From contig JOEL01000060.1 of assembly GCA_000720995.1 (NCBI GenBank), positions 1-64,000 on the forward strand: a stretch of 64,000 bases of DNA. The letters run 5' to 3'. The position numbers and the translations under genes were made by a program. The first letter of the stretch is position 1; each line of letters begins with the position of its first letter. This stretch comes from Streptomyces celluloflavus (GTDB lineage: Bacteria > Actinomycetota > Actinomycetes > Streptomycetales > Streptomycetaceae). Positions 1 through 8,653 of this stretch are shown here, one piece after another. The notes below the pieces were generated by a model, which did no database searches, was not told where the DNA came from, and saw only the letters and a program-made list of their open reading frames with translations.

Positions 1-1
1 C

Positions 2-151
2 CGGGACTTCTACCTCAAGAAGCGAGCAGAGGGCTGCAAACACGTCCAGGCCGTCATCGCCCTGGCCCGCCGACGCGCGAGTGTGCTGTGGGCCCTGCTC
101 CGTGACGGGCGGCTCTTCACCTCCGCCCCGCCGGTCACGCAGGCGGCTTGA
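2..151 (+). CDS. IS110-family transposase, C-terminal fragment (cut by window edge)
   Basis: The reading frame is open from the window edge to a TGA at 149-151 and encodes the last 49 residues of a transposase. The segment KKRAEGCKHVQAVIALARRR followed by VLWALLRDGR is typical of the C-terminal end of IS110/IS116/IS902 (Transposase_20) proteins, DEDD-type enzymes that mobilise their own element. Only this end is visible, so intactness cannot be judged. The stop lies 5 bp before the stop of the convergent lasso cyclase gene. The IS end must therefore fall in or next to that gene's 3' end, where further lasso genes would normally follow. Confidence 0.8.
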   Translation, partial: RDFYLKKRAEGCKHVQAVIALARRRASVLWALLRDGRLFTSAPPVTQAA

Positions 152-156
152 CTTCA

Positions 157-2073
157 TCATTGAGACTCCTCGGAGTTGGGGACGTGGTGCAGGCGGCGGG
201 CGTCGTCACGGGCGGGGCCGGCGGGTGCCGGTGGGGCGGCGGCTCCCGGTGTGCGGGCGGGGCGGGCGGCGATCTCGCGCAGCCAGAGCTCGGCGCCGAG
301 CGTCGCCTCCAGTTGGGCGGACCAGACGTCGCCGGAGGTGGGCGGCGTGCGCAAGGTGGTCCGCAGACCGGCGATGTCGATCAGGTCGCGGCGCGCCAGC
401 AGTGAGTCCTCGAACAGCTCCAGCAGGTCGGGAACGTGTTCCTGCAAGGCGCGGTCGACGGACTCCTCGCAGTCGCCCTTGGTGGTCCGGTCCAGGATCA
501 CGTCGGGTACGAGACCGCGCAGCGCCGTGGCCAGCACCGGCTTGTACCGCCAGGGGGTGTAGCGCTCGCGGGGACGGATCGCCAGCACCGCCTCGACCAC
601 CCGGTCGTCCAGATAGGGCAGCTCCAGGCGCAGCCCCTCGGCGGCGTACTCGCGGGAGAGCAGCCGGAGTGCGGGTCCCGCGCTGCGCAGCATGGTGAGG
701 GCCTCGTGCTGCCCCCGGTCCGGCGCCAGAGGGGCGATCCGGTCCGCCACGCCGCGGAAGACCTTCTGCGTGGTCCTGACGGCGTCCGGGGTGGCCCACG
801 GCGTCGCCGGGATCCGCTCCCCCCAGCCCATGGACGGAGCCGGGCTCGGCGGCACGGGACGGCCGAGGTCATCGGCGCACCGCCGCCACCACGCGCCGAG
901 GCTCTCCCGCCGCAACAGCCCGGACAGGCTGGCCGCCAGCGGCCAGCGGTACAGCGCCCGGTGGGCGCGCAGTTCCCGCAGGGCGGTCACCGGGTGGCGG
1001 CGGAAGAGCGTGTGCAGGTAGGCGCCGCTGCCGGTGAACAGCTCATCGGCGCCGTGCCCGGCCAGGTGCCGGGTGGCACCGTGTTCGACCAGCAGCCGGA
1101 TCTCGGAGCGAATGGCGTTCATCCCCCGGGTGAGAGACCGCGGGGCTTCCGTGTCCGGCAGCGAGTACGGCGGGGCGAACACGGGAGGCGCGTCGGTTTC
1201 CCGCACGGTCAGGTGCTCGGCGTGCTCCAGCAAGCGCTCGGCCTCGGCGGCGTACCGGGGGTCGTCGTTGATCGCGCTGCCGCCGGTCCAGCGGAAGGTC
1301 AGCAGGTCAGGGCGGTGTTCGGCGGCGAGAAAGCAGAGCGAGGTGGAATCCATCCCGCCCGACAGATCCGCGGACAGCCGGCCCCGGTGGGGTTGCCGCT
1401 GGGCCACGGCCTCCCGCAGGCTCTCGCGCACCCGGGCCGCGCCCTGCGCCAGGGACAGCTCCGGCTTCGGCGGCTGCCACCAGCGCACCGTGCGGGCCGC
1501 GCCGTCACTGGGCATCACCAGGTAGGAGTCCGAGGCCACTTGGTCCACGCCGCGCCACCAGCTGCGCTCGTTCAGCGGCGCGAAGAACATCCCGTACGTC
1601 ACGCTCGCCGCGAGCAGGTCCTCGTCCGGCTCCGCGCCGATCGCCCCGGCCAGCACATCGGCCCGGTCACCGGCGACCGGCACATCGCCCACCCGGGCGG
1701 CGAACACGCAGCGGGTCCCGGTGAGGGTGCCCTGGAACCGCACCTGGCCGTGGACGGACGCCACCAGGTGCGCGCTGCCGGGAAGCCGGCGGGCCAGCCG
1801 GTCCAGGTCCGGCAGGCCGCGTACCGGGGAGACCAGCGCGGACAGGCGTTCCGGCGTGATCGAGCTCGCACCGAACACCGCCACCCGCACCGGGCCCGCA
1901 TCGGCCACCACCAGATCCTCCGGCGCCCACGAGCCGGCCAGCCACGGCCGCCCCGAAGCGTGGGTCACCCGCCGCGGCGCCTCGGCGCAGACTTTGCGGT
2001 GCGCCCACGTGCCGCCCGGGGAGTCCGGGAAGACCACAAGGTTGTCGTTCAGCAACTGCACATACCTCACCAC
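157..2073 (-). CDS. Lasso peptide macrolactam synthetase (asparagine-synthetase-like, LasC/McjC type)
   Basis: This 638-residue protein has the normal length for a lasso cyclase. It activates the ring Asp/Glu side chain by adenylation and joins it to the core N-terminus. The N-terminal part (about 1-200) is a degenerate glutamine-amidotransferase-like domain without the Cys of true asparagine synthetases. The ATP-pyrophosphatase motif SGGMDS is at residues 238-243, with LAGHGADELF further on and a KGDCEESVDRAL segment near the C-terminus. It is divergent from the precursor gene at 2803. The usual leader-binding (B1) and protease (B2) genes are absent beside it; an IS110 end lies immediately downstream. 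The Ala/Pro-rich last 30 residues could be altered by that insertion. Confidence 0.85.
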   Translation of the reverse strand: MVRYVQLLNDNLVVFPDSPGGTWAHRKVCAEAPRRVTHASGRPWLAGSWAPEDLVVADAGPVRVAVFGASSITPERLSALVSPVRGLPDLDRLARRLPGSAHLVASVHGQVRFQGTLTGTRCVFAARVGDVPVAGDRADVLAGAIGAEPDEDLLAASVTYGMFFAPLNERSWWRGVDQVASDSYLVMPSDGAARTVRWWQPPKPELSLAQGAARVRESLREAVAQRQPHRGRLSADLSGGMDSTSLCFLAAEHRPDLLTFRWTGGSAINDDPRYAAEAERLLEHAEHLTVRETDAPPVFAPPYSLPDTEAPRSLTRGMNAIRSEIRLLVEHGATRHLAGHGADELFTGSGAYLHTLFRRHPVTALRELRAHRALYRWPLAASLSGLLRRESLGAWWRRCADDLGRPVPPSPAPSMGWGERIPATPWATPDAVRTTQKVFRGVADRIAPLAPDRGQHEALTMLRSAGPALRLLSREYAAEGLRLELPYLDDRVVEAVLAIRPRERYTPWRYKPVLATALRGLVPDVILDRTTKGDCEESVDRALQEHVPDLLELFEDSLLARRDLIDIAGLRTTLRTPPTSGDVWSAQLEATLGAELWLREIAARPARTPGAAAPPAPAGPARDDARRLHHVPNSEESQ

Positions 2074-2335
2074 CAGGTATCAAGGCGCCATCCGCGCCGC
2101 CGGCACCGCGTCCACCGCCAACCGCACACCGGTACCGGCCGGCCACGCGGCCGCCCTGGCGACACCGCGGCAAACGGCCTCCGCGACCGGCTCGCCGCCG
2201 GGCCGGCCGAGGCGATCGACCTGCGCGGCGATCCCGGTCGACCGCCACTTCGGCCGGAGCGCGACGGCCGCCGAAGAACCGTGCGCCACCGAAGGAAGGC
2301 CGCGCAACAGGGCACAGTTGACATCGCGCCATAAG

Positions 2336-2380
2336 CGTGACGGAAAGGAAGTTGACCTCTGTCACTACCGTGACGGAAAG
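2336..2380. promoter_or_regulatory. Paired 12-bp direct repeats between the lasso cyclase and precursor genes
   Basis: The sequence CGTGACGGAAAG occurs at 2336-2347 and again at 2369-2380, 33 bp apart, about three helical turns. The second copy is also half of a GTCAC-TACC-GTGAC inverted repeat. The pair sits in the 729-bp divergent region (2074-2802), which is less GC-rich here than its surroundings. This arrangement suits a regulator-binding site controlling one or both lasso genes, but no regulator is encoded nearby. I see no convincing gene in the rest of the gap. Confidence 0.35.
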
Positions 2381-2802
2381 AGACTCAAGGGACTTTCTCT
2401 TCGAAGACTGATTCCCTCAAGTCCGCGACGGCGGCGCGCATATGGAAAAGGTTTGAATTCCGTACCGCATACCATCCAGACGTCCGGTCGAATCTCGTTC
2501 CCTCATTCCCCACCGGGCGAAACGGCAGGCCAACGGGCGCAGGTGGCGCAGAATCCCGGTCGCCGCGCCGGCGTTCCCCGTACACCGCCCTTCACTTCAA
2601 GGGGCTTCGCCCGAACCCGCCTCCCGCCCCGTTCGATGTACACACGAACGATCAACCGTCTTTCTGACCGATCCACACAGGCGGGAGCGAAGCCGGATCA
2701 TGGATGGCGGAAATTACGATGACGAGGTGGACACCCCGAATGGAAGCCGGTTACATGATTCAGCGTCATGCCAGGCTCAACCGAGTTGTATGGGAGAAAG
2801 CC

Positions 2803-2940
2803 ATGACCAAGAACAAGCAGCAGCCGGAGCGTTACGTGCCGCCCACCGTCGCCAAGGTCGGCCACTTCAGCAAGGACACGGACGGAACCGTCTACACGCT
2901 GAAGGACGCCACGACCCTGGGCTTCAAGAAGCCCAAGTAA
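2803..2940 (+). CDS. Lasso peptide precursor (LasA type)
   Basis: This 45-residue peptide matches the lasso leader signature YxxPxLxxxGxxxxxTxG from Y11 to G28 (Y11, P14, V16, G20, T26, G28), including the conserved Thr at leader position -2. The predicted core after D27 is GTVYTLKDATTLGFKKPK, 18 residues, with Gly1 and Asp8 placed to form an 8-membered macrolactam ring. The basic C-terminal tail KKPK is notable. ATG 2803 was chosen because GGGAGAAAG ends about 3 bases upstream and the leader then has normal length; an upstream in-frame ATG at 2704 would add 33 unlikely residues. The cyclase partner is divergent at 2073. I do not recognise the core as a named lasso peptide. Confidence 0.85.
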   Translation: MTKNKQQPERYVPPTVAKVGHFSKDTDGTVYTLKDATTLGFKKPK

Positions 2941-3742
2941 CCCGGCCGGCAGGCATCGTCCGACCGATAGATGCTCGCCGTACCCGGCCCTGCACCGGAC
3001 TTCGCCCTTGCATTTCGCCGCGAGATGACGATACGGGTGAAGTTTTCCGGGGTGGGGCCGGGTATTGCATTACAGCCTTCTTCCACCATTTCTCGCTCTG
3101 CCCTACGGCGCCCGGCAATTTTTTGGGGTTCCGATGGGGGGTTTCCGATGGGGCTTTCCGCGGCATCGGGCGGTGGGTGAATGGGCCAGCGGTAGAGGGG
3201 TCTTGAACCCGCATCCCGGGCTGCGTTTATGCGGATTCCGCGAAGGTAACTGACGGGGGTGCGCCTGGCACTGCGTCGAAGGCGTGCGTTCGGAGATCGC
3301 TGTCCGAGGCGGTTTACGGGTTCGGTGCGTGGTCCGCTACCGCCCAGTCTGCCGGGCGCCCGCGCTCGTGGTCGGCCCGGTCGCCCTCGTCACGGAGTTC
3401 GGCGCTGATCCGCGGGAGCCCGTAATTCCACGCCAACTCGCCGTCTCCCCCCTCTCGGTGAGAGGTGTACCGCCGCCTCTGTCTCCGCTGCGCACGGCGA
3501 CCGGGCGTATCGGCTCCGCCGCCCTTGCCCCTGACGCCCTTCCCCCTTACGCACCGCTCCCAGGAGCACCGCGACGGCCACGAGGGTGTCAGTCCAAGGC
3601 AGCCACGCCGAAGAGCGCCCGCTCCTCCCCCGCCCGGATGCCGTGTATTGCCTCCCCCTCCCACGCCGTAACTCGCTCCCTGCGCAATCATGGAAACAAG
3701 GTGGAGACGTCGGAGTGGCGCGCGACTGAGGGAGAGCGGCAG
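2941..3742. other. 802-bp gap downstream of the lasso precursor
   Basis: No reading frame here has convincing protein character. The long frame entering the next gene from 3284 has no ribosome site near its first start and reads as GC-biased noise until 3743. A tRNA-like stretch near 3181-3235 does not fold into a tRNA. Confidence 0.4.
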
Positions 3743-4417
3743 ATGGCTGGTGCACGGACGCGGTGGCGCTGGTTCGCTGTGCCGATCCTCGCCCTGGCCG
3801 TCTGGGCCGTGGTCCGTACGGGGCATACGCCACAGCAGACCGCCACGCCCCACGCGACGCCACCCACCTCCTCCCCCGCGCCCACCTCCTCCACCACACC
3901 CGGAGCCGGCGGCCACGCCACCCCCTCGTCGGTCTACGACCCCGCCGACTATGCCCCGCAGGTCCGTAAGTACGCCGCCAAGGCGGGGATCGAGCCGCGG
4001 TTGCTCATGGCGATCCTGTACAACGAGGCGTACAAGCCGCACGATCCGGACCTGGAGCGCGCCTGGCAGCGCCATAAGCCCGATGCGGCGTTCGGTATCG
4101 CGAACATGCACCGCGCCGCCTTCGAGGAGACCCGGCGGGGCCGGGATTTCGCCGACCGGAAGTGGGAGGAGCTGCCCGATGACCGGGGCCTGGCCATCGA
4201 GGCAGCCGCCTGGCATCTGCACGACCTGGCCCGCCAGTTGCCCGCGCAGCGGTCCGCCACCTTCTCGCAGTCGGACCTGCTGGCGATGGGCTACAACGCG
4301 GGGGCGGGCAACATGCTGGTCTTTGCGCGTGGTGTGGCGCCCGGCGCACAGGCCCAGTCGTACCTGGACCGCCTGCACAACAACTGGGGCAACGCCGAGA
4401 AGGCTGTCGCCTCCTGA
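3743..4417 (+). CDS. Membrane-anchored lytic-transglycosylase-like protein
   Basis: The 224-residue protein starts with a short basic segment and one membrane helix (about 9-24), then a Thr/Pro/Ser-rich linker (about 30-65), then a globular domain. The domain reads YAAKAGIEPRLLMAILYNEAYK and later AMGYNAGAGN, matching the soluble lytic transglycosylase/lysozyme fold: a catalytic Glu in the first helix and the aromatic-N-A-G motif in the groove. It probably cleaves peptidoglycan glycan strands outside the membrane. ATG 3743 was chosen over 3284 because a GAGGGAGAG ribosome site precedes it and the signal anchor then begins at the N-terminus. It stands alone. The exact substrate is not determinable. 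Confidence 0.7.
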   Translation: MAGARTRWRWFAVPILALAVWAVVRTGHTPQQTATPHATPPTSSPAPTSSTTPGAGGHATPSSVYDPADYAPQVRKYAAKAGIEPRLLMAILYNEAYKPHDPDLERAWQRHKPDAAFGIANMHRAAFEETRRGRDFADRKWEELPDDRGLAIEAAAWHLHDLARQLPAQRSATFSQSDLLAMGYNAGAGNMLVFARGVAPGAQAQSYLDRLHNNWGNAEKAVAS

Positions 4418-4527
4418 GCCACAATCCGGCCGTCACTTCAGGAATTGCGCAGACCGGGAACCATGGGGATTTCCGCCGCGTTGAAGCCGAAGAACGCTGG
4501 ATGCCAGGACAGTTGTGGAGGAAGCAC

Positions 4528-5646
4528 ATGAGTGTTGCCCTGACCAAGGGCGGCAATGTGTCGCTCGGCAAACAGGCCCCCGGCCTGACCGCAGTGATCG
4601 TCGGGTTGGGCTGGCAGGTGGGAACCGCCGGAGGGGCCGACTTCGATCTGGACGCCAGTGCCCTGCTGTGCGACAAGTCCGGCAAGGTCCTGTCCGACCA
4701 GCACTTCGTCTTCTTCAACAACCTCCGCAGCCCCGACGGTTCGGTGCGGCACTCCGGCAGCGAGCGGATAAGCGGAAGCGGCGGGGACGACGAGCAGATC
4801 CACGTGGACCTGAGCGCGGTTCCCCCCGAGGTCGCGAAGATCGTCTTCCCGGTCTCCGTTTACGAAGCCGAGCAGCGCGGCCAGAACTTCGGCCAGCTCC
4901 GCAGCGCCCACATCCGCGTGGTCGACCAGACCAACGGCACCGAGATCACCCGCTACGACCTGCGGAGCGAGGCCGCCACCGAGACCGCGATGCTCTTCGG
5001 TGAGCTCTACCGCCACGGCTCGGACTGGAAGTTCCGCGCCGTCGGCCAGGGCTACGCCTCCGGACTCGCCGGAATCGCCCAGGACTTCGGCGTGGATGTC
5101 CTCCGTGAGGAACCGGCCGCCGAAGCCGCGCCCCCGGTTCACACCCCGCCCCCCGGACCGCCCGCTCCCCCGGTGGCGGCGGCCGCCACCGGCTCGCCGG
5201 CGTTCGGGCAGGGCTCCGCCACCACACCACAGCAAGCGACAGGGAGTTCCCCCATGACGTGCTTCTTCGACCCCGGCCACGGCCCTGGTATGTCGGCCGT
5301 GACGTGGTCCCCGCAGTGGGGTGTCCCGCGTCAGATCCAGGCGTGCGGCGGCTGCGCCCAGCGTGTGCAGACCACGCCGCCGCCGTACTACACCCCGGCC
5401 CAGGCGGGGTACCCGCAGCAGGCACAGCAGGGCTACGCCCAGCCGGCCCAGCAGGTCTATGCGCAGCCGACGCAGCAGGACTATCCGCACCAGCAGGACC
5501 AGCAGCAGGGCCGCCGCTTCGGCACGGGCGCACTCATCGGCGCCGGCGCGGCCGGCCTGGTCGGCGGCGCCCTGCTGAACGAGGCGTTCAGTGACGACGA
5601 GCCCCAGACGGTCATCAACAACTACTACGACGACGATGACGACTGA
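4528..5646 (+). CDS. TerD-domain protein with Gln/Tyr-rich linker and glycine-zipper tail
   Basis: Residues 1 to about 190 form a TerD domain ([48 protein letters not shown], then [20 protein letters not shown]). This is the calcium-binding fold of tellurite/stress-response proteins. A Pro/Ala linker follows, then a small segment with CGGC, Q/Y/A-rich repeats (QAGYPQQAQQ-like), a GTGALIGAGAAGLVGGAL glycine-zipper segment and an acidic tail ending in five Asp. At 372 residues it is nearly twice a plain TerD protein. ATG 4528 is preceded by GGAGGAAG; the in-frame ATG at 4501 has none. The tail could insert in or associate with a membrane, but this is inferred. Confidence 0.85.
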   Translation: MSVALTKGGNVSLGKQAPGLTAVIVGLGWQVGTAGGADFDLDASALLCDKSGKVLSDQHFVFFNNLRSPDGSVRHSGSERISGSGGDDEQIHVDLSAVPPEVAKIVFPVSVYEAEQRGQNFGQLRSAHIRVVDQTNGTEITRYDLRSEAATETAMLFGELYRHGSDWKFRAVGQGYASGLAGIAQDFGVDVLREEPAAEAAPPVHTPPPGPPAPPVAAAATGSPAFGQGSATTPQQATGSSPMTCFFDPGHGPGMSAVTWSPQWGVPRQIQACGGCAQRVQTTPPPYYTPAQAGYPQQAQQGYAQPAQQVYAQPTQQDYPHQQDQQQGRRFGTGALIGAGAAGLVGGALLNEAFSDDEPQTVINNYYDDDDD

Positions 5647-5664
5647 GCCACAGCCACACCATCC

Positions 5665-5701
5665 TGCGCCCGGCCTGCGGACTCGTCCGCGGCCGGGCGC
5701 A
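5665..5701 (+). terminator. Hairpin terminator after the TerD fusion gene
   Basis: TGCGCCCGGCC at 5665-5675 pairs perfectly with GGCCGGGCGCA at 5691-5701, and an inner GCGGA-CTCG-TCCGC stem closes it. It lies 19 bp after the stop. There is no T run, as is common in Streptomyces. Confidence 0.65.
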
Positions 5702-6201
5702 CGGCATTCGGCACACGATGTGGATGCCGAAGGAGGGACGCGGCACGGTCGGTATCAGCGCCTGTGTCTGTGTCTGTTCCCGTCCCAGTCTCCGTATCCG
5801 TCCCTGCCTCTGCCTCTGCCTCTGTCCCAGACTTAGTCCCTGCGTCTCCGGTGAGGAGCGTGGGGCTGCTCGGTGGCCCGCACAGGGACCTGGCAGCCGG
5901 TGGTGAACCGGACCGGACCGTCTGCCGGCCACGGCGCGTGAGGATGCCGACGACGGCGGACGCCGAGTTCCACGCGGCCTCGCGCTGTGACACCTCCCCT
6001 ACCGCCCCCGGCTGCCGCCTGACCGTGCGCCGGAACTCCCCGGTCTCCTGGGGCAGCGGCCCCGAGCGGGGGCCTTCACGCAGCGGGAACCCGGCTTGCG
6101 TCAGGCCGATGTATCCATTGATTCACGTGAAACACGAGGATGGATGCCGAGCGATCCGGGAAGGGCTTCGGCAGTGGCGTGGGTCTGGACGTCCTTGGTC
6201 A
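5702..6201. other. 500-bp non-coding gap with CT-rich hexamer-like repeats
   Basis: Around 5765-5830 the strand alternates TCTGT/TCCGT/CCTCTG units, giving long pseudo-frames of Val/Pro/Ser. I see no gene, only this low-complexity tract. Confidence 0.4.
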
Positions 6202-6750
6202 TCACCGCCGCCCGCCGAACTCCCAGTTGTGCACCTCAATATCGGCGTACCGATCCGGAGTCAGGATGGCTCGTGCCGTTTCCGGGTCCGGCGCCTGGAC
6301 CAACGCCGCCGTGCCCAGCCAGGTGGCGCCGTTGTCGGACAGCAGCGGCCCGTAGGCGATCAGCTCGTCCCGGTCGGGCGGCACCGCGAGGTCGGCGGCC
6401 TGCCCCGCGCCGAGGCCGAGCACCAGGTACCGGTTGCCGCCGGTCCGGCCGCCGGAGAAGTCCCACATGGTTCGCTCCAGCGTGTTGCGCCACCGTCGCA
6501 GCAGCACGTCCCGGTAGGCGCCGGCCTGGTAGTTCGGCTCGTTGAAAGCGAACGCGCGGGCGGCGGCGGGATCGGGCAGGTCGACGATGTGCACGCTGCC
6601 GGTGGGGGTTTCACCGTCGTCGGCGAAAGTCGGGCCCCGGGCGATCAGCTCCTTCTCGTACCCGTCCATATAGGACCAATGCTCTTCCAGCAGTTCGTGG
6701 CGCAGCGACAGGGATCCGGGCCGGTCGCGGTGGTAGCAGAGGAACTCCAT
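6202..6750 (-). CDS. Tandem YciI-like (YCII) domain protein
   Basis: The 182 residues contain two similar halves. Each has an ARGP/AYGP-type motif followed by GSVHIVDLPDPAAARAFAFNEPN or TAALVQAPDPETARAILTPDRY. These match the YCII fold, a ferredoxin-like alpha/beta barrel family of largely unknown function, sometimes near sigma-factor or stress genes. A W-x-D-F segment separates the halves. The gene is monocistronic, with a gap of over 300 bp upstream. The ATG at 6750 begins MEFLCYHRDRPGS, a usual family start. The role (degradative, detoxifying or regulatory) cannot be set from sequence. Confidence 0.75.
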   Translation of the reverse strand: MEFLCYHRDRPGSLSLRHELLEEHWSYMDGYEKELIARGPTFADDGETPTGSVHIVDLPDPAAARAFAFNEPNYQAGAYRDVLLRRWRNTLERTMWDFSGGRTGGNRYLVLGLGAGQAADLAVPPDRDELIAYGPLLSDNGATWLGTAALVQAPDPETARAILTPDRYADIEVHNWEFGGRR

Positions 6751-7068
6751 GCGCAGAGGATCCCTTCAAGGAGGTGACCGGGTCGAGCGGGTTTCACCGC
6801 GTCGGCTGCTCGGCGGTCTCATCGGAAGGCCGTGTGCCGACACCGCGCAGCGGATGGGCGTCTCCTCGCCGATACACCGGTGCGGTACGAAACACCTGGG
6901 CGGTACGAACCCTCGGCCGTTCCTGGCGGCCGTGCCCGGCGACCCGATACGGCGACCCGGTACGGCGTACCCGTATCCGGGGCGCGCCGGGCCCCGGGAA
7001 CGCCGTCCCGCCGAGGGCCGTCTATCACTGCGGCGAAACCCTCGCCCCGAGCCGTGAAGGAATCCGCC

Positions 7069-7425
7069 GTGCCTCTCCCCTGCGTCCTTCGCCGGTCGGT
7101 CGCGCTTCCGCTCGTGACCGTCGTGATCCTGCTCGGCCTCGCGGTCTGGTACGTGTTCTCGGGCTACGGCGCGGGGCTGCTGCCGCAGAGCAGTTGGGGG
7201 CCGTGGCGGGAGAAGTCCGTGGACAACTGGGCGGTGCGGGTGCGGGTCAACTCGTGGAGCGACGCCGCCGAAGCGTATGTGCACATGGGCAAGGCGGAGG
7301 ACTTCACCATGGAGGCGTACGGCACGTCGGCCGATGCCACGACGGTGATGGACGGCACCCGGTTCACCCTGACCCCCGGCGGCGAGGTCACCGGACAGCA
7401 GCCGAAGAAAGAGGGCGCGAAGTAA
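7069..7425 (+). CDS. Small single-span membrane protein, function unknown
   Basis: The 118-residue product has one hydrophobic helix near the N-terminus (about 12-30, PLVTVVILLGLAVWYVF) followed by an extracytoplasmic-looking domain with WAVRVRVNSWSDAAEAYVHMG and a lysine-containing C-terminus. I do not recognise the family. GTG 7069 was chosen because GAAGGA lies 7-8 bases upstream; GTG 7054 is in frame but has no better site. The long upstream extension of the frame to 6832 looks non-coding. No operon partner is adjacent on the same strand. Confidence 0.5.
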   Translation: MPLPCVLRRSVALPLVTVVILLGLAVWYVFSGYGAGLLPQSSWGPWREKSVDNWAVRVRVNSWSDAAEAYVHMGKAEDFTMEAYGTSADATTVMDGTRFTLTPGGEVTGQQPKKEGAK

Positions 7426-7777
7426 CGGCACCCCCTCGGAACCTGTACGAAGAGGAGCTCGGCCACCTCGTCGAGTACGCCGAGATGGCCCCGTGTACTT
7501 CGTCCTGGCCCGAGATGCGGCCCGGGTCGCCGCAGGGCGAGGCGGCGCCGAGGCTCAGGTGCGGACCGTAACCGCCACGCTGTTTCCGTTGGCGGTACCG
7601 CCGGGCCACCATCACCCCGCTCCCCCGGCCCCCGCCGCCCGGCTCCCGCCGCCCGGCTCCCGCCGCCCGGCTCCCGCCGCCCGGCTCCCGCCCGCGCCGG
7701 AACACCCATCGGCGTCCCGGCGGGGCGGAGAGCGCGTCCCGCGGACGGGGCGCGTCGCGCGTATCCGGCGGCCGGGG
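7426..7777. other. 352-bp gap containing a 14-bp tandem repeat
   Basis: GCCGCCCGGCTCCC is repeated four times without change at 7634-7689. No gene is supported. The repeat lies beyond the 3' end of the dioxygenase gene. Confidence 0.5.
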
Positions 7778-8614
7778 TCAGACGCGCTGCCAGAGGGCCG
7801 GGGCGGACGGTGGTTCCCAGCCCGTGCGGGCCGTGTGCGCCTGGCGGCACCGGTAGGTCGTGCCGGCGTAGGTGACCTGGTCGCCGGTCCGGTAGTCGGT
7901 GCCCGCCGCCCACGTACCGCCGGGGGCGGTGGGTCCGCCGGTGGGTTGCTGGCCGACGTTGAGGACGACGTCGAAGGTCGCCTCCTTGGCCGGGCCGGCC
8001 TGGCGGACGTTCATCAGCAGGGCCGGGTCGAAGATCGGGTCGGTCTGGTTGCGCGGCTCGCCGGGGAAGTACAGCTGGGTGGTGAGGATCTGCTCATGCG
8101 GCGCCTGGACCTTGACGTGGAGGTGCCGGGTACGGCCCGGATACAGGCCCGGCACGATCGTCTCCAGCGTGAAGGCGCCCCGCGAGTCGGTGAACTGGTG
8201 CCCGCGGAGCCGGAACCCGGTGTTGTCGTACTCGCCGTTCGTGTCCGCCTGCCAGAAGTCGAGCAGGGCGTGGGCGATGGGCCGGCAGGTCACGCCGAAG
8301 ACGTAGCCGCTGACCGTCAGGCGGGTGCCCGGCAAGCCCGGCTCCAGCAGCGACGTCCGCTCCGGCGAATCCGGTTTGAAGTAGGGGCCTTCGATCTGGG
8401 GTGGTGTCGGGTCGTCACCGTCGTCGCAGAACGGTGTGGGCGTCAGCGGCTGCTGTGCCGTCCCGGCGTCCCGGGCCAGGGCGACCCCGCCGAGCAGCAT
8501 CGGCAGCGGCACCGCCGCCAGCGCGGCCTTGAGCAGTCTCTTACGGCTGATCCCCCGGCGTTCGTCCTGCGGTGGTACGGATGCGTCCTGCGGTGGTACG
8601 TGTGCGTCCTCCAT
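7778..8614 (-). CDS. Secreted intradiol ring-cleavage dioxygenase with C-terminal carbohydrate-binding module
   Basis: The 278-residue protein has an N-terminal export signal (SRKRLLKAALAAV, an imperfect Tat-like motif, about 23-45). An intradiol dioxygenase core follows, in which Y129, Y158, H164 and H166 are the expected Fe(III) ligands (GEYDN, PGLYPGRTRHLHV). From about residue 231 a CBM5/12-type module follows (WAAGTDYRTGDQVTYAGTTY...W). The family opens catechol-type rings; secreted CBM-fused versions are known in plant-biomass-degrading Streptomyces, where they act on lignin-derived aromatics. It lies 39 bp downstream of an AraC-type regulator in the same direction, which may control it. 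Confidence 0.85.
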   Translation of the reverse strand: MEDAHVPPQDASVPPQDERRGISRKRLLKAALAAVPLPMLLGGVALARDAGTAQQPLTPTPFCDDGDDPTPPQIEGPYFKPDSPERTSLLEPGLPGTRLTVSGYVFGVTCRPIAHALLDFWQADTNGEYDNTGFRLRGHQFTDSRGAFTLETIVPGLYPGRTRHLHVKVQAPHEQILTTQLYFPGEPRNQTDPIFDPALLMNVRQAGPAKEATFDVVLNVGQQPTGGPTAPGGTWAAGTDYRTGDQVTYAGTTYRCRQAHTARTGWEPPSAPALWQRV

Positions 8615-8653
8615 GAGGCCCTCCTCGGAAGTCGTTGACGTACTCGGACGACG

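Noticed and set aside
436-2334. 632-codon plus-strand open frame opposite the lasso cyclase
   Set aside because: It is the antisense shadow of a recognisable protein; GC-skewed third positions leave few stops, and its sequence has Gly/Arg/Gln bias.
2318-2347. TTGACA-like hexamer as a lasso promoter
   Set aside because: No acceptable -10 element lies 16-18 bp downstream on the plus strand.
2385-2585. 66-codon minus-strand frame in the lasso divergent region
   Set aside because: No ribosome site, no family character, and it lies across the probable regulatory repeat region.
3181-3235. tRNA-like stretch (GCGGTAGAGG then TCTTGAACCC)
   Set aside because: It resembles D-arm and loop sequences but no 5-bp anticodon stem with 7-nt loop, T arm or acceptor stem can be formed.
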